DNA from: Bacteroidales bacterium UBA1204
GTDB taxonomy: Bacteria; Bacteroidota; Bacteroidia; Bacteroidales; F082
DNA: 26,546 bases
Direction of reading: 5' to 3'
Assembly (NCBI GenBank): GCA_002310075.1
Contig: DBXU01000154.1
Location: forward strand, 212-26,757
Part shown: positions 9,746 to 18,736 of the stretch, piece by piece
How the letters are laid out: each line of letters starts with the position of its first letter
Numbering within the stretch: the stretch's first letter is position 1
Program-made: the position numbers and the translations under genes
Notes under the pieces: generated by a model
What the model saw: the letters and a program-made list of their open reading frames with translations, nothing else
Told to the model about the DNA's origin: nothing
Databases searched by the model: none

Positions 9746-10687
9746 ATGGAACATGTTGAATGTCTGATTATTGGTTCAGGTCCTGCCGGATACACCGCTG
9801 CCATTTACACTTGTCGTGCCGATGTGAAGACGGTCGTTTATGAAGGCATGCAACCCGGAGGTCAGCTAACTCAAACTACAGAAATCGAGAATTTTCCTGG
9901 TTATCCAAAGGGTGTCAATGGTCCTGATATGATGGAAGACATACGCCAGCAGGCCTTGCGCTTTGGTGCTGAAATACGCGAAGGCGAGGTTACGAGCATT
10001 GATGTCAGCCAACGTCCTTTCAAGGTGACGACAGAATATGATGGTGAGCTGCTGGCAGATTCCATCATCGTTTCTACGGGTGCTGCTGCCCGTTATTTGG
10101 GGCTGCCCTCCGAAGAAGAATTCAAAGGCGGCGGAGTCTCAGCTTGTGCTACGTGTGACGGTTTCTTCTACAAAGGCAAGGATGTGGCTGTGGTTGGCGG
10201 TGGTGATACTGCCTGCGAAGATGCCACTTATTTGGCCAAACTCTGCAATAAGGTGTATCTTATTGTCCGTCGTGATGTGCTGCGCGCTTCCAAGGCTATG
10301 CAACATCGCGTGCTCAACACGCCTAATATCGAGGTGTTATGGAAGCATCAAACGAAGGAGCTTTTCGGCGAGCAGCAAGGCTTTATGAAGAAGCTGAAAG
10401 GCGCCGTGTTGTATCATAGTGACACTAAAGAAGAGCGTACTATTTATGTGGACGGCTTCTTTGAAGCCATCGGCCATACGCCTAACACCGAGCCCTTTAA
10501 AGGCATCCTTGACATGGACGAAGAAGGCTATATCATCACCAAACCAAAGTCGACGGCTACCAATGTGGAAGGCATTTTTGCCTGTGGTGACTGTCAAGAC
10601 CGTATCTACCGTCAAGCCATTGTTGCTGCTGGTACCGGTGCCATGGCTGGCATCGAGGTGGAAAGGTTTTTGATGGCTAACAAATGA
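9746..10687 (+). CDS. trxB: Thioredoxin reductase (NADPH)
   Basis: TrxB is a cytosolic flavoenzyme that uses NADPH to reduce thioredoxin. The 313-aa length is typical of the low-molecular-weight bacterial type. The N-terminal FAD-binding motif is GSGPAG (residues 10-15). The redox-active disulfide is CATC (C134, C137). The NADPH domain has GGGDTACEDA, followed by VRRD with arginines that contact the NADPH 2'-phosphate. The C-terminal FAD motif is GIFACGDCQD. All catalytic residues are present. It overlaps the next gene by ATGA, so the two are almost certainly co-transcribed and translationally coupled. Confidence 0.97.
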   Translation: MEHVECLIIGSGPAGYTAAIYTCRADVKTVVYEGMQPGGQLTQTTEIENFPGYPKGVNGPDMMEDIRQQALRFGAEIREGEVTSIDVSQRPFKVTTEYDGELLADSIIVSTGAAARYLGLPSEEEFKGGGVSACATCDGFFYKGKDVAVVGGGDTACEDATYLAKLCNKVYLIVRRDVLRASKAMQHRVLNTPNIEVLWKHQTKELFGEQQGFMKKLKGAVLYHSDTKEERTIYVDGFFEAIGHTPNTEPFKGILDMDEEGYIITKPKSTATNVEGIFACGDCQDRIYRQAIVAAGTGAMAGIEVERFLMANK

Positions 10688-11643
10688 TTCTTCGTACCGA
10701 AATAAAAATCCAACCCATGGAGCAGACCATCCATTATGGCGATGGTTTGCTCTTCTTGGGTTCTTGTTTCGCCGACGAGGTGGGGAATCTCTGCCGGGGT
10801 GTGGGCTTTGATGCCTTGGTGAACCCCTTTGGTGTGCTTTACAATCCCTCCAGTATCGCACAGTCTGTGAAACGTTTGAATAGTGGTGCCCCATTTACCC
10901 ATGAAGATGTTGTAGAAGTGGGAGAGGGGTACTATTGCACCTTCAGCCACAACACAGCCTTTTGGAACAAGTCTATTTCCTCTCTTTTGGAGCAGGTCAA
11001 TCAGAACCTTGCAGATGCCCATGGCTGTTTTTCAAGGTCCAAGTGGATCGTTTTGAGTTTAGGCACCTCATGGGTTTTCCTAGATAAAGAAAGTGGATGT
11101 ACGGTCTCCAACTGCCACAAACTGCCTGCCAATCGTTTTGAGCGTGTTTTCCTGTCGGTTGAAAAGTCTTTCCAATGCCTTTCTGAAATAGTCAAGTTGC
11201 ATCCTCAAAAGCATTTCATCTTTACGATTTCGCCTCTGCGCCACCTGAAAGACGGCCTCCATGAAAACCAGTTGAGCAAATCGGCATTGCTTTTGGCTGT
11301 GGATGCGGTTTGCAAGGCTTTTGATAATGCGCATTATTTCCCCGCTTACGAAATCCTTTTGGACGAATTGCGCAGTTATCGTTTTTACAAGGAAGACATG
11401 GTGCATCCCACCGAGCAGGCGGTACAATACATCTGGGAGCGTTTTGCCGATTTTGCCATTGACGGCAAAGAGAGACCTGCTATGCAAATGGCTTGTGAGT
11501 TGCGACAAATGCTGCATCACAGGCCTTTGTTTCCCGATAGTGAAGGATACAGGAAGTTTGAAGCTCAGGTGGAAAAGAAAAAGTCGGAGCTACAACGATT
11601 GTATCCCACAATAAATATCAAGAATCTGTTGGAGAGACGTTAG
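10684..11643 (+). CDS. GSCFA-domain protein
   Basis: The 319-aa protein carries the signature that names the GSCFA family, GSCFA at residues 26-30 in LLFLGSCFADEVG, followed by NPFGVLYNPSSIA. Further family-like segments are WIVLSLGTSWVF, FIFTISPLRHLKDG and a late DMVHPTEQAVQYIWERF. The layout (GS near the N-terminus, D-x2-H-P near the C-terminus) resembles SGNH/GDSL-type hydrolases, so an esterase or acyl-hydrolase activity is possible, but no substrate can be assigned. No signal peptide is seen, so it is probably cytosolic. It is translationally coupled to trxB and ends 19 bp from the convergent recJ gene with no terminator apparent between them. Confidence 0.88.
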   Translation: MILRTEIKIQPMEQTIHYGDGLLFLGSCFADEVGNLCRGVGFDALVNPFGVLYNPSSIAQSVKRLNSGAPFTHEDVVEVGEGYYCTFSHNTAFWNKSISSLLEQVNQNLADAHGCFSRSKWIVLSLGTSWVFLDKESGCTVSNCHKLPANRFERVFLSVEKSFQCLSEIVKLHPQKHFIFTISPLRHLKDGLHENQLSKSALLLAVDAVCKAFDNAHYFPAYEILLDELRSYRFYKEDMVHPTEQAVQYIWERFADFAIDGKERPAMQMACELRQMLHHRPLFPDSEGYRKFEAQVEKKKSELQRLYPTINIKNLLERR

Positions 11644-11662
11644 AGTATTCCCGTAAAGCTTT

Positions 11663-13450
11663 TTAGACATTGTCGTTGTCGAACTTAATGTCTTTGACGT
11701 TGAGTTGAAGAGTTGTCTTCCCTTGCCAAGTGTTGTATTCCAGATGATAGCAGATACTGAACGGCTTGCCTTTATGGATGGGCTCAAACAGGTCGCCTTT
11801 TTGGAAGGCAATGCCTGAGAAGGGTGCAGGTTGGACGTTGCTTTCGGTTTTCTGTATGACGGTTAGCTTGAGGTGCTTGTGTCCCCCTACGGGGCGAGAA
11901 CCACCGGCATCGACGACGTTGTCGGTCCAAAACACGGGTGCCATGTTGCCAGGTCCAAAAGGAGCAAATTGGTCGAGGATACGCATGAACTTGGGCGTGA
12001 TATCGCTGAAGTTGATTTTCAGGTCAACTTCGAGTTCAGGGACGAAGTCTTCTTCGACAAGATGCTCGCTAACATATTCTTCGAAACGGCGTTGGAATTC
12101 TGGGAGGTTTTCTGGACGCATAGAGAGACCAGCGGCATATTTGTGTCCTCCGAAGTGTTCAAGCAGGTCGGAACAATTATCGATGGCGTCGTAGATGTCG
12201 AAGTTCTTGATGGAACGGGCCGATCCGGTGATGAGTTCGTTGGCGCGAGTCAACACGATAGTGGGACGGTAGTAGTAATCGGTCAGGCGTGAGGCCACGA
12301 TGCCAATGACACCCTTGTGCCAGCTTTCGTTGAAGACGACCGTGCTTTTAGCGTTGTGCAGTTTGGGGTTGTCGGCAATCATGCCGAGGGCTTCTTCTGT
12401 GATGCGGTTGTCGAACTCGCGTCGCATGTCGTTGAGGTCGTTGATGGAAGCGGCCAGCTTTTCGGCATGTTCCTTCTTTTCGGCAATGAGCAGCCGCACG
12501 GAGTCGGAAGCTTTGTCGATGCGTCCAGCTGCGTTGATGCGGGGCCCGATAAGGAACACCAAGTCGCTGATGGTCAGCTCACGGGTGAGCACGTTGTCTC
12601 CATCGTCAATTTTTTCGGGGTCTTCATCGCGGCGGTAGATGTTGGCATGTTGCAGAATGGCTTCGATGCCTGGACGTGGTTTCTTGTTGAGCTGTTTCAA
12701 ACCGAAGAAGGCCAACACACGGTTCTCGCCTGTGATGGGCACGATATCCGCAGCGATACTCACCGCAAGCAAGTCAAGCAGGTCGTAAACCTGTTCCATG
12801 CTTCCCAATCCTTTTTTCGCCAAGGCAGTGATGAGTTTGAAGCCTACGCCGCAACCCGATAGTTCATTGTAAGGATAATGGCAGTCGGGGCGTTTGGGGT
12901 CAAGCACGGCCACGGCATTGGGGATGATGTCGCCAGCGCGGTGGTGGTCGCAGATGATGAAATCGACTCCCCTCTCGTTGGCATAATCGATACGTTCAAC
13001 GGCCTTGATGCCGCAGTCGAGGGCGATGACCAGCTTGAAGCCGTTGTCGGCAGCATAGTCGATGCCTTTATGGGAAATGCCATAACCCTCCTCATATCGG
13101 TCGGGAATATAGAACTCGATTTTCTTCTTCTTGAAGAAGGGTTTCAAATACGTGTATACGACAGCAACGGCAGTAGTGCCATCCACGTCATAGTCGCCGT
13201 AAACCAGCAGTTTTTCTCCCTCGTTGATAGCGCGCAACACCCTGTCGACAGCCTTGTCCATGTCCGTCATCAGGAATGGATCGTGAAGCTGGCTTAGGGA
13301 TGGACGGAAGAAAGTCCTGGCTTCGTCATAGGTGGTTATTCCGCGTTGGACAAGCAAAGTGGCAAGGTTGGCATCAATATTGAGCTCCTTGCTTATCTTT
13401 TCAACAAGCTGAGAATCAGCTTCTTTATTTAAGACCCACTTTGTTTCCAT
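11663..13450 (-). CDS. recJ: Single-stranded-DNA-specific exonuclease RecJ
   Basis: RecJ is a 5'-to-3' single-strand DNA exonuclease of recombination and mismatch repair, belonging to the DHH phosphoesterase superfamily. The 595-aa protein has motif I YGDYDVDGTTA (Asp residues at 86, 88 and 90), ALDCGIKA as motif II, the CDHH motif (D168-H170), PRINAAGRIDKA, and the C-terminal DHHA1 nucleic-acid-binding motif HFGGHKYAAGLS. An OB-like domain forms the C-terminal part. All metal-binding residues are present and the length is typical. The start is an ATG 260 bp from the divergent purH start. Confidence 0.96.
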   Translation of the reverse strand: METKWVLNKEADSQLVEKISKELNIDANLATLLVQRGITTYDEARTFFRPSLSQLHDPFLMTDMDKAVDRVLRAINEGEKLLVYGDYDVDGTTAVAVVYTYLKPFFKKKKIEFYIPDRYEEGYGISHKGIDYAADNGFKLVIALDCGIKAVERIDYANERGVDFIICDHHRAGDIIPNAVAVLDPKRPDCHYPYNELSGCGVGFKLITALAKKGLGSMEQVYDLLDLLAVSIAADIVPITGENRVLAFFGLKQLNKKPRPGIEAILQHANIYRRDEDPEKIDDGDNVLTRELTISDLVFLIGPRINAAGRIDKASDSVRLLIAEKKEHAEKLAASINDLNDMRREFDNRITEEALGMIADNPKLHNAKSTVVFNESWHKGVIGIVASRLTDYYYRPTIVLTRANELITGSARSIKNFDIYDAIDNCSDLLEHFGGHKYAAGLSMRPENLPEFQRRFEEYVSEHLVEEDFVPELEVDLKINFSDITPKFMRILDQFAPFGPGNMAPVFWTDNVVDAGGSRPVGGHKHLKLTVIQKTESNVQPAPFSGIAFQKGDLFEPIHKGKPFSICYHLEYNTWQGKTTLQLNVKDIKFDNDNV

Positions 13451-13469
13451 CGGCTAATTTTGAACTTGT

Positions 13470-13499
13470 AAAAATAAGAAGAAAATCGTTTCCTCCAAA
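13470..13499 (-). promoter_or_regulatory. Possible recJ promoter (-33 and imperfect -7)
   Basis: On the minus strand, TTTG (13499-13496) is followed after 18 bp by TATTTTTA (13477-13470), which differs from TAnnTTTG at one base. The -7 box lies 19 bp from the recJ ATG. Confidence 0.4.
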
Positions 13500-13672
13500 C
13501 AGAAATCGCATTTTAGAATCGTTTTTTTTCTATTACGTTCATTTTCATGCCATTATTTTTTCTTTGACGAAAAGATTCTACATAATTCTTCTTGCTCTTT
13601 TGATCTTCAACCTGTTGAAATCTTTGTTCAAAAAAAATGCTGTCACGTCTTGCAGGGTTGTCATATTTTTAA

Positions 13673-13680
13673 TATTCTTG
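13673..13680 (+). promoter_or_regulatory. Possible purH -7 box (imperfect)
   Basis: TATTCTTG matches TAnnTTTG except at one position and lies 29 bp before the purH TTG start. The rest of the 259-bp recJ-purH gap is AT-rich with many T-runs. It includes a leftover open frame with no protein-like features, and I see no further gene there. Confidence 0.35.
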
Positions 13681-13709
13681 CAATTTGAATCCTTTTAATA
13701 TTTAGTCTC

Positions 13710-15227
13710 TTGAAGAAAATCAAAACAGCTTTAATATCAGTATTTTATAAGACAGGTATTGATACCATCGTGGCATTGTTGAAACAAAATGATGTTCAAA
13801 TCTATTCCACGGGAGGTACCTATGATTATATCCATGCCCTCGACCCGAGCGTGAAGACGGTGGAGTCGTTAACGGGCTATCCTTCCATATTGGGTGGACG
13901 AGTAAAGACTTTACATCCCAAGGTGTTTGGTGGTATCCTGGGACGTACACATTTGGCCTCCGATCAGAAAGAAATGGCAGAGTACGAAATTCCTGCCTTC
14001 GATTTGGTCATTGTCGATCTGTATCCTTTTGAGGAAACGGTGGCCACTACCGACGATGAGGGAAAGATTATCGAGAAAATCGACATTGGTGGCATTTCAC
14101 TCATCAGGGCAGGTGCAAAGAATTTTAACGATGTGGTAATTGTGCCTTCAAGGGATTATTATGGAGAGCTCATCGAGATCCTCGAGAAACAGCATGGTGA
14201 GACCTCTCTTGAAGACCGCCGTCGTTTTGCTAGCTATGCCTTCTCCGTCAGCTCGCATTACGACAGCGCCATCCTCAACTGGTTTGTCAAGGATCAGGAG
14301 GAGCAACCGCTTAGGATTTGTGAAGAAAAAGCTACGGCGTTGCGATATGGCGAGAACCCGCACCAAAAGGGCACTTTCTATGGCGACTTGGATGCGATGT
14401 TTGAGAAGCTCCATGGCAAGGAGTTGTCGTACAACAACCTGCTTGACCTGGATGCTGGACTTAACCTGCTTCGTGAATTCGACACGCCTACTTTCGCTAT
14501 CCTTAAGCACAACAACCCCTGCGGTTTGGCTTGCCGTGCGACCGTCAAAGAAGCCTATTTGGCTGCCCTTGCCGGTGATCCCGTTTCGGCTTTTGGCGGT
14601 GTGTTGGTGTGCAACCGTCCCATTGACAAGGAAGCCGCTGAAGAAATTAACAAACTCTTTATCGAGGTCATCGTGGCTCCTCAATATGAAGACGGAGTAC
14701 TTGACATCCTCTTCTCAAAGAAAAACAGGGTGGTACTGCGTTTGAAAGAGGATATCTTTAGTAAAAAGACAGTAAAAACGGCTTTGAATGGTTTCTTGCT
14801 GCAAGACCGTGACCTTCACACGGAGACGGCTGACGACTTTAAGGTGATCACCACCAAGGCGCCTACCGAGGCAGAAGTGGAAGACATGGTCTTTGCCAAT
14901 AAAATCGTGAAACACAGCCGTTCCAATGCCATTGTGTTAGCCAAAGGCAAGCAGTTGTATGCTTCCGGCATTGGGCAGACCTCCCGTGTCGACGCTTTGA
15001 GACAAGCCATCGAAAAAGCACGCTCTTTCGATTTCGACCTTAAAGGTGCCGTGTTGGCTTCCGATGCTTTCTTCCCCTTTAAGGATTGTGTTGAATTGGC
15101 ACATGAAGCTGGAATCACTGCCATTGTGCAACCTGGCGGCTCAGTGCGCGACCAAGAATCCATCGACTGCTGTAACGAGAACGGTATCAGCATGGTATTT
15201 ACTGGATTTAGACATTTTAGACATTAA
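13710..15227 (+). CDS. purH: Bifunctional purine biosynthesis protein PurH (AICAR transformylase / IMP cyclohydrolase)
   Basis: PurH carries out the last two steps of IMP synthesis: formylation of AICAR with 10-formyl-tetrahydrofolate, then ring closure. The 505-aa protein begins with the MGS-like cyclohydrolase domain (KIKTALISVFYKTG, YSTGGTYDYI, ILGGRVKTLHPKVFGGIL). The transformylase domain follows (RYGENPHQKGTFYGD, the catalytic K266-H267 in KHNNPCG, SAFGGVL) and the conserved end RHFRH. The start codon is TTG: the frame upstream is closed by TGA at 13686-13688 and holds no ATG. The downstream gene mreB follows after 46 bp containing a short repeat. Confidence 0.96.
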   Translation: MKKIKTALISVFYKTGIDTIVALLKQNDVQIYSTGGTYDYIHALDPSVKTVESLTGYPSILGGRVKTLHPKVFGGILGRTHLASDQKEMAEYEIPAFDLVIVDLYPFEETVATTDDEGKIIEKIDIGGISLIRAGAKNFNDVVIVPSRDYYGELIEILEKQHGETSLEDRRRFASYAFSVSSHYDSAILNWFVKDQEEQPLRICEEKATALRYGENPHQKGTFYGDLDAMFEKLHGKELSYNNLLDLDAGLNLLREFDTPTFAILKHNNPCGLACRATVKEAYLAALAGDPVSAFGGVLVCNRPIDKEAAEEINKLFIEVIVAPQYEDGVLDILFSKKNRVVLRLKEDIFSKKTVKTALNGFLLQDRDLHTETADDFKVITTKAPTEAEVEDMVFANKIVKHSRSNAIVLAKGKQLYASGIGQTSRVDALRQAIEKARSFDFDLKGAVLASDAFFPFKDCVELAHEAGITAIVQPGGSVRDQESIDCCNENGISMVFTGFRHFRH

Positions 15228-15266
15228 CTGAACAACTGATAACTAAACAACTGACAACTAATAACT
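15226..15266. repeat. Short 7/8-nt-period tandem repeat between purH and mreB
   Basis: AACT recurs at 15226, 15234, 15241, 15249, 15256 and 15263, spaced 7 or 8 nt apart. Within it, 15231-15245 and 15246-15260 are tandem 15-mers differing at one base. The repeat starts inside the purH stop codon and ends 7 bp before the mreB ATG, so it fills the whole gap. Its reverse complement resembles the heptads after mnmA. Confidence 0.75.
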
Positions 15267-15273
15267 GTAGATT

Positions 15274-16296
15274 ATGGGAGCTTTTTCATTCCTAAACAAA
15301 GAGATAGCCATTGACCTTGGTACGGCCAATACGATTATCATATACAACGACAAGGTGGTCGTTGACGAGCCTTCAATCGTGGCACTGCAGCGCGACACCA
15401 AAAAGATTATCGCTGTGGGCAAGCGCGCCATGATGATGCATGGCAAGACGCATGAAAACATTAAAACCATTCGTCCTTTGCGTGATGGTGTTATTGCCGA
15501 TTTCCAAGCGGCAGAATACATGATGCGCGAGATGATCAAAATGATCAATTTCAAAAACTCCTTGTTTCCGCCTAGCCTGAAGATGGTCATCTGCATCCCT
15601 TCGGGTATCACGGAAGTTGAAGAGCGTGCCGTTAAGGATTCTGCCGAACAAGCTGGCGCCAAGGAAGTGCGTTTGATCCATGAACCCATGGCTGCCGCCA
15701 TTGGTATCGGCATCGACGTGCTTGAACCCACTGGCAACATGATCATCGACATCGGTGGTGGTACCTCAGAGATTGCCGTTATCGCCTTGGGTGGCATTGT
15801 CAACAACAAGTCCATCCGTATTGCCGGTGACGACTTCACCGCCGACATCGAAGAGTACATGCGTAAGCAACACAACATCATCGTTGGTGAGCGTACCGCC
15901 GAACGCATTAAAATTGAAGTCGGTGCCGCCATACCACAGCTCGACAACCCGCCTGAGGACTATGCTGTGCAAGGTCGCGACATGCTGACAGGTATCCCGA
16001 AGGAAATACGTGTGAATTATGCCGAGATCGCCCATTGCCTCGACAAGAGTATCATGAAGATCGAGACGGCCGTGTTGAACGCTCTGGAACAAACGCCGCC
16101 TGAACTCTCTGCCGATATCTATCGCACGGGTATTTACCTTACTGGCGGTGGCGCCCTGCTTCGTGGTCTCGACAAGCGTCTTAATTCCAAGACCAAGTTA
16201 CCTATCCACGTTGCCGAAGACCCCTTGCGCGCTGTCGCACGTGGTACAGGCATCGCTCTGAAGAACTTCGACCGCTTTACATTCCTTATCAAATAA
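15274..16296 (+). CDS. mreB: Rod shape-determining protein MreB
   Basis: MreB is the bacterial actin homologue that guides side-wall synthesis under the inner membrane. The 340-aa length is typical. An amphipathic N-terminus (MGAFSFLNKE) is followed by the ATPase motifs: phosphate-1 IAIDLGTANT, phosphate-2 IIDIGGGTSEIAVI, connect-type segments around VICIPSGITEVE and HEPMAAAIGIG, and the adenosine motif LTGGGALLRGLD. It is the first gene of mreBCD and starts 46 bp after purH; mreC follows 3 bp after its stop. Confidence 0.97.
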   Translation: MGAFSFLNKEIAIDLGTANTIIIYNDKVVVDEPSIVALQRDTKKIIAVGKRAMMMHGKTHENIKTIRPLRDGVIADFQAAEYMMREMIKMINFKNSLFPPSLKMVICIPSGITEVEERAVKDSAEQAGAKEVRLIHEPMAAAIGIGIDVLEPTGNMIIDIGGGTSEIAVIALGGIVNNKSIRIAGDDFTADIEEYMRKQHNIIVGERTAERIKIEVGAAIPQLDNPPEDYAVQGRDMLTGIPKEIRVNYAEIAHCLDKSIMKIETAVLNALEQTPPELSADIYRTGIYLTGGGALLRGLDKRLNSKTKLPIHVAEDPLRAVARGTGIALKNFDRFTFLIK

Positions 16297-16299
16297 GGC

Positions 16300-17115
16300 A
16301 TGTATAATCTTAGGCGTTTTATTCTCAAACATCACTTCGTCATCTTGTTCATCTTGCTCGAAGTGATATCGATTTTGCTGCTTGCCCGCAGTCAGAATTT
16401 CCATCGCAACCGCATGGTCAACATCACAAACGATGTGGTAGGGAAGGTGTATGAATGGGGCAGCGAGGTCGGCAACTATTTCCGTTTGGGCAAAACCAAC
16501 GAGCAGTTGGCCGAAGAGAACGCCTTGCTTCGCAAACAACTGTCGGTGGTCGTCGACACAACGGTCAGTTGGTATGATATTGACGGAAAGGATACCATTT
16601 ATGAGTATATTCCTGCCAAGGTGGTGAAAAACAGCACCAATCAGGCCAACAACTATATCATCATCAACAAGGGTAAGGTTGATGGCATTGAGCGCGACAT
16701 GAGCGTCATCTCGTCAAATGGCATTGTCGGTGTGGTGATGGATGTGAGCCGCCACTATGCCTCGATCATGAGTTTGCTACACAGCAAATCAGTTGTAGGT
16801 GTCCGTATCAAGGAAAGCCAGGAACTGGCTAGCTTGAAATGGGAGACCAACAACTACCGTTATGGTATGGTTGAAGACATCCCGACGCACATCGTTTTGC
16901 ATCCAGGCGACACCATCCTAACCAGCTCTCATTCTTATATCTTTCCTGAAGATTTGATGGTGGGAACCATCGAGGAATTCTATCCGACAGCTGTCGATGC
17001 ATTGAACCGTGCTAAGATCCGTTTCGCCACTGACTTTTCTACGTTGAGACATGTATACGTGATTAAAGACTTGCATAAATCCGAGCTTGATTCGTTGAGA
17101 GCAAAATTCCAATGA
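16300..17115 (+). CDS. mreC: Rod shape-determining protein MreC
   Basis: MreC is the periplasmic scaffold that links MreB and MreD to the elongation synthases. The 271-aa protein has a basic cytoplasmic start, one membrane helix (about residues 12-29), a coiled coil (about 60-82, LGKTNEQLAEENALLRKQL) and a C-terminal double beta-barrel domain (NNYIIINKGKVDGIERDMSVIS, NGIVGVVMDVS). Typical length is slightly longer (about 280-300 aa). The gene lies 3 bp after mreB and 1 bp before mreD, consistent with one operon. Confidence 0.95.
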   Translation: MYNLRRFILKHHFVILFILLEVISILLLARSQNFHRNRMVNITNDVVGKVYEWGSEVGNYFRLGKTNEQLAEENALLRKQLSVVVDTTVSWYDIDGKDTIYEYIPAKVVKNSTNQANNYIIINKGKVDGIERDMSVISSNGIVGVVMDVSRHYASIMSLLHSKSVVGVRIKESQELASLKWETNNYRYGMVEDIPTHIVLHPGDTILTSSHSYIFPEDLMVGTIEEFYPTAVDALNRAKIRFATDFSTLRHVYVIKDLHKSELDSLRAKFQ

Positions 17116-17116
17116 C

Positions 17117-17638
17117 ATGAACAAAACCGTTATACAGATTATCCGTTTCGTTGTACTCGTACTGCTGCAGGTCTTAGTCGTCAACTATGTCCGTTTGGGC
17201 GGTTATGTTCATCCGTATGTCTACTTGATTTTCATCATGTTGCTGCCTTTCAATATTCCAAATTGGCAGCTTTTGTTGGCTGGTTTTGGAACGGGACTGT
17301 GCATCGACTTGTTTCTGGGTACGCCTGGATTACATGCAGGAGCCACCACGTTGATGGCTTTCTGCCGTCCAGCCATCATACGTTTGGTTTCTGGAAACTT
17401 GAAGTTCGATAACGTACAGGAACCTAACCTCAACCAACTGGGAGGCACATGGTTTTTCCGTTATGCCTTGTGCATGGTTTCGGTACATCATTTCTTCCTT
17501 TTCCTCCTCGAGTCGTTCAGCTTCCGCTTGATTGGGCAGGTGTTGCTTCGTTTTTTGTTGAGCGTCCCCGTTTCCATCTTTTTGATTCTGATCATTTTGT
17601 ACTTGTTTAAATCAGAACGGCATAAAGAAGGAAGATGA
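17117..17638 (+). CDS. mreD: Rod shape-determining protein MreD
   Basis: MreD is a small inner-membrane protein of the elongation complex. The 173-aa product is very hydrophobic with about five membrane segments, for example residues 5-22, 33-46, 50-66, 110-130 and 145-165. The family-typical G-x-G-x-C-I-D-L-F-L-G segment (FGTGLCIDLFLGTPGLH) is in the middle. It starts 1 bp after mreC. Sequence is poorly conserved in this family, so the call rests on membrane topology, this motif and position. Confidence 0.93.
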   Translation: MNKTVIQIIRFVVLVLLQVLVVNYVRLGGYVHPYVYLIFIMLLPFNIPNWQLLLAGFGTGLCIDLFLGTPGLHAGATTLMAFCRPAIIRLVSGNLKFDNVQEPNLNQLGGTWFFRYALCMVSVHHFFLFLLESFSFRLIGQVLLRFLLSVPVSIFLILIILYLFKSERHKEGR

Positions 17639-17662
17639 GGTAACCATGTTAAGTATTGAATC

Positions 17663-18736
17663 ATGAATATTGCCGCATTGGTTTCGGGGGGCGTCGACAG
17701 CTCCGTGGTAGTGCCGCTGCTGAAAGAGCAGGGTTATGACCCTCATATCTTTTATATCAAAATCGGCATGGAAGGCAAGGAAGACCTTTCAAGTTGCCCT
17801 TCGGAAGAGGATATCGAGATCACGACTTATATCGCCAAGAAATACGGCTGCAAATTCGATATCGTAGACTTGCAGCATGAATATTTCGAAACTGTTGGGA
17901 AATACACCATGGAAATGGTGCGCAAAGGTCTTACGCCCAATCCCGATGTGATGTGTAACCGTTGGATCAAACTCGGTGCTTTCGAGGAGAAGGAAGGCCA
18001 TAACTTCGACAAGATCGCTACGGGGCATTACGCCCGCTCGTGGGAGGACGAAAACGGCATCTTCTGGCTTGGCACGGCGGCCGATACCTTCAAGGACCAG
18101 ACTTATTTCTTGGGCCGTATCACCTACGCACAGCTGAGCAAGGTCATCTTTCCCATTGGCGACATTCCCAAACCTGAGGTACGCCGTCTGGCTGCCCAAT
18201 ACAAGCTGCCGAGCGCCGAGCGCCACGACAGCCAAGGGATTTGTTTCTTGGGCAAGATCAACTACAACGACTACATCCGTGAATACCTCGGTGAGATGCC
18301 CGGTGACATTGTGGAGATGGAGACGGGCAAAAAGTTGGGTCGCCACAAGGGTTTTTGGTTCCATACCATTGGTCAGCGCAAAGGTCTGGGCTTGAGCGGC
18401 GGACCATGGTTTGTGGTGAAGAAGGACATCCCAAACAACATTGTTTTTGTGTCGCAAGGTTACGACCCCATTGCACAATATACCAACATTGTCCCTATGG
18501 GTGACTTGCAGCCAATGAATCCTGCCTTGCAATTCGTGGACGGACAGCGTGTCCGATTTAAGATTAGGCACCAGCCTGAGTTTACGTATGGTATGATTCG
18601 TCTCACTGAGCGTGGTGCCGACATCGTGTCGGAGGAAGCCATCTCGGGCGTGGCACCCGGTCAGTTTGGAGTGGTGTACCATGAGACTGAGCCGTATGTC
18701 ATAGGTAGTGGGGTAATAGTTGAAAGTGAGGAGTGA
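17663..18736 (+). CDS. mnmA: tRNA-specific 2-thiouridylase MnmA
   Basis: MnmA thiolates uridine 34 in the anticodon of Lys, Glu and Gln tRNAs, using ATP and a persulfide sulfur. The 357-aa protein has the PP-loop motif SGGVDSS (residues 8-14), the catalytic Cys98 in NPDVMCNRWIK, the second Cys194 in SQGICFLG, the ATGHYAR segment, and HTIGQRKGLGLSGG before the C-terminal beta-barrel domain. Both reactive cysteines are present. It starts 24 bp after mreD, so it may belong to the same transcript. Its last codons (VESEE) and its stop are made by a 7-bp tandem repeat. Confidence 0.95.
   Translation: MNIAALVSGGVDSSVVVPLLKEQGYDPHIFYIKIGMEGKEDLSSCPSEEDIEITTYIAKKYGCKFDIVDLQHEYFETVGKYTMEMVRKGLTPNPDVMCNRWIKLGAFEEKEGHNFDKIATGHYARSWEDENGIFWLGTAADTFKDQTYFLGRITYAQLSKVIFPIGDIPKPEVRRLAAQYKLPSAERHDSQGICFLGKINYNDYIREYLGEMPGDIVEMETGKKLGRHKGFWFHTIGQRKGLGLSGGPWFVVKKDIPNNIVFVSQGYDPIAQYTNIVPMGDLQPMNPALQFVDGQRVRFKIRHQPEFTYGMIRLTERGADIVSEEAISGVAPGQFGVVYHETEPYVIGSGVIVESEE

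Noticed and set aside
13441..13698. An 85-codon frame in the recJ-purH gap with a hydrophobic middle.
   Set aside because: It starts with TTG inside the recJ start region and comes from AT-rich DNA; the Phe/Ile/Leu content reflects T-runs, and the recJ and purH promoters are expected in the same stretch.
15208..15225. A perfect 9-bp tandem repeat (TTAGACATT twice) at the end of purH.
   Set aside because: It encodes the C-terminal FRHFRH, and a closing RHFRH-like sequence is usual for PurH, so it is explained by protein conservation.
17789..18682. A 297-codon open frame antisense to mnmA.
   Set aside because: It mirrors a conserved enzyme gene, shows no family motifs, and has no promoter box or start context.
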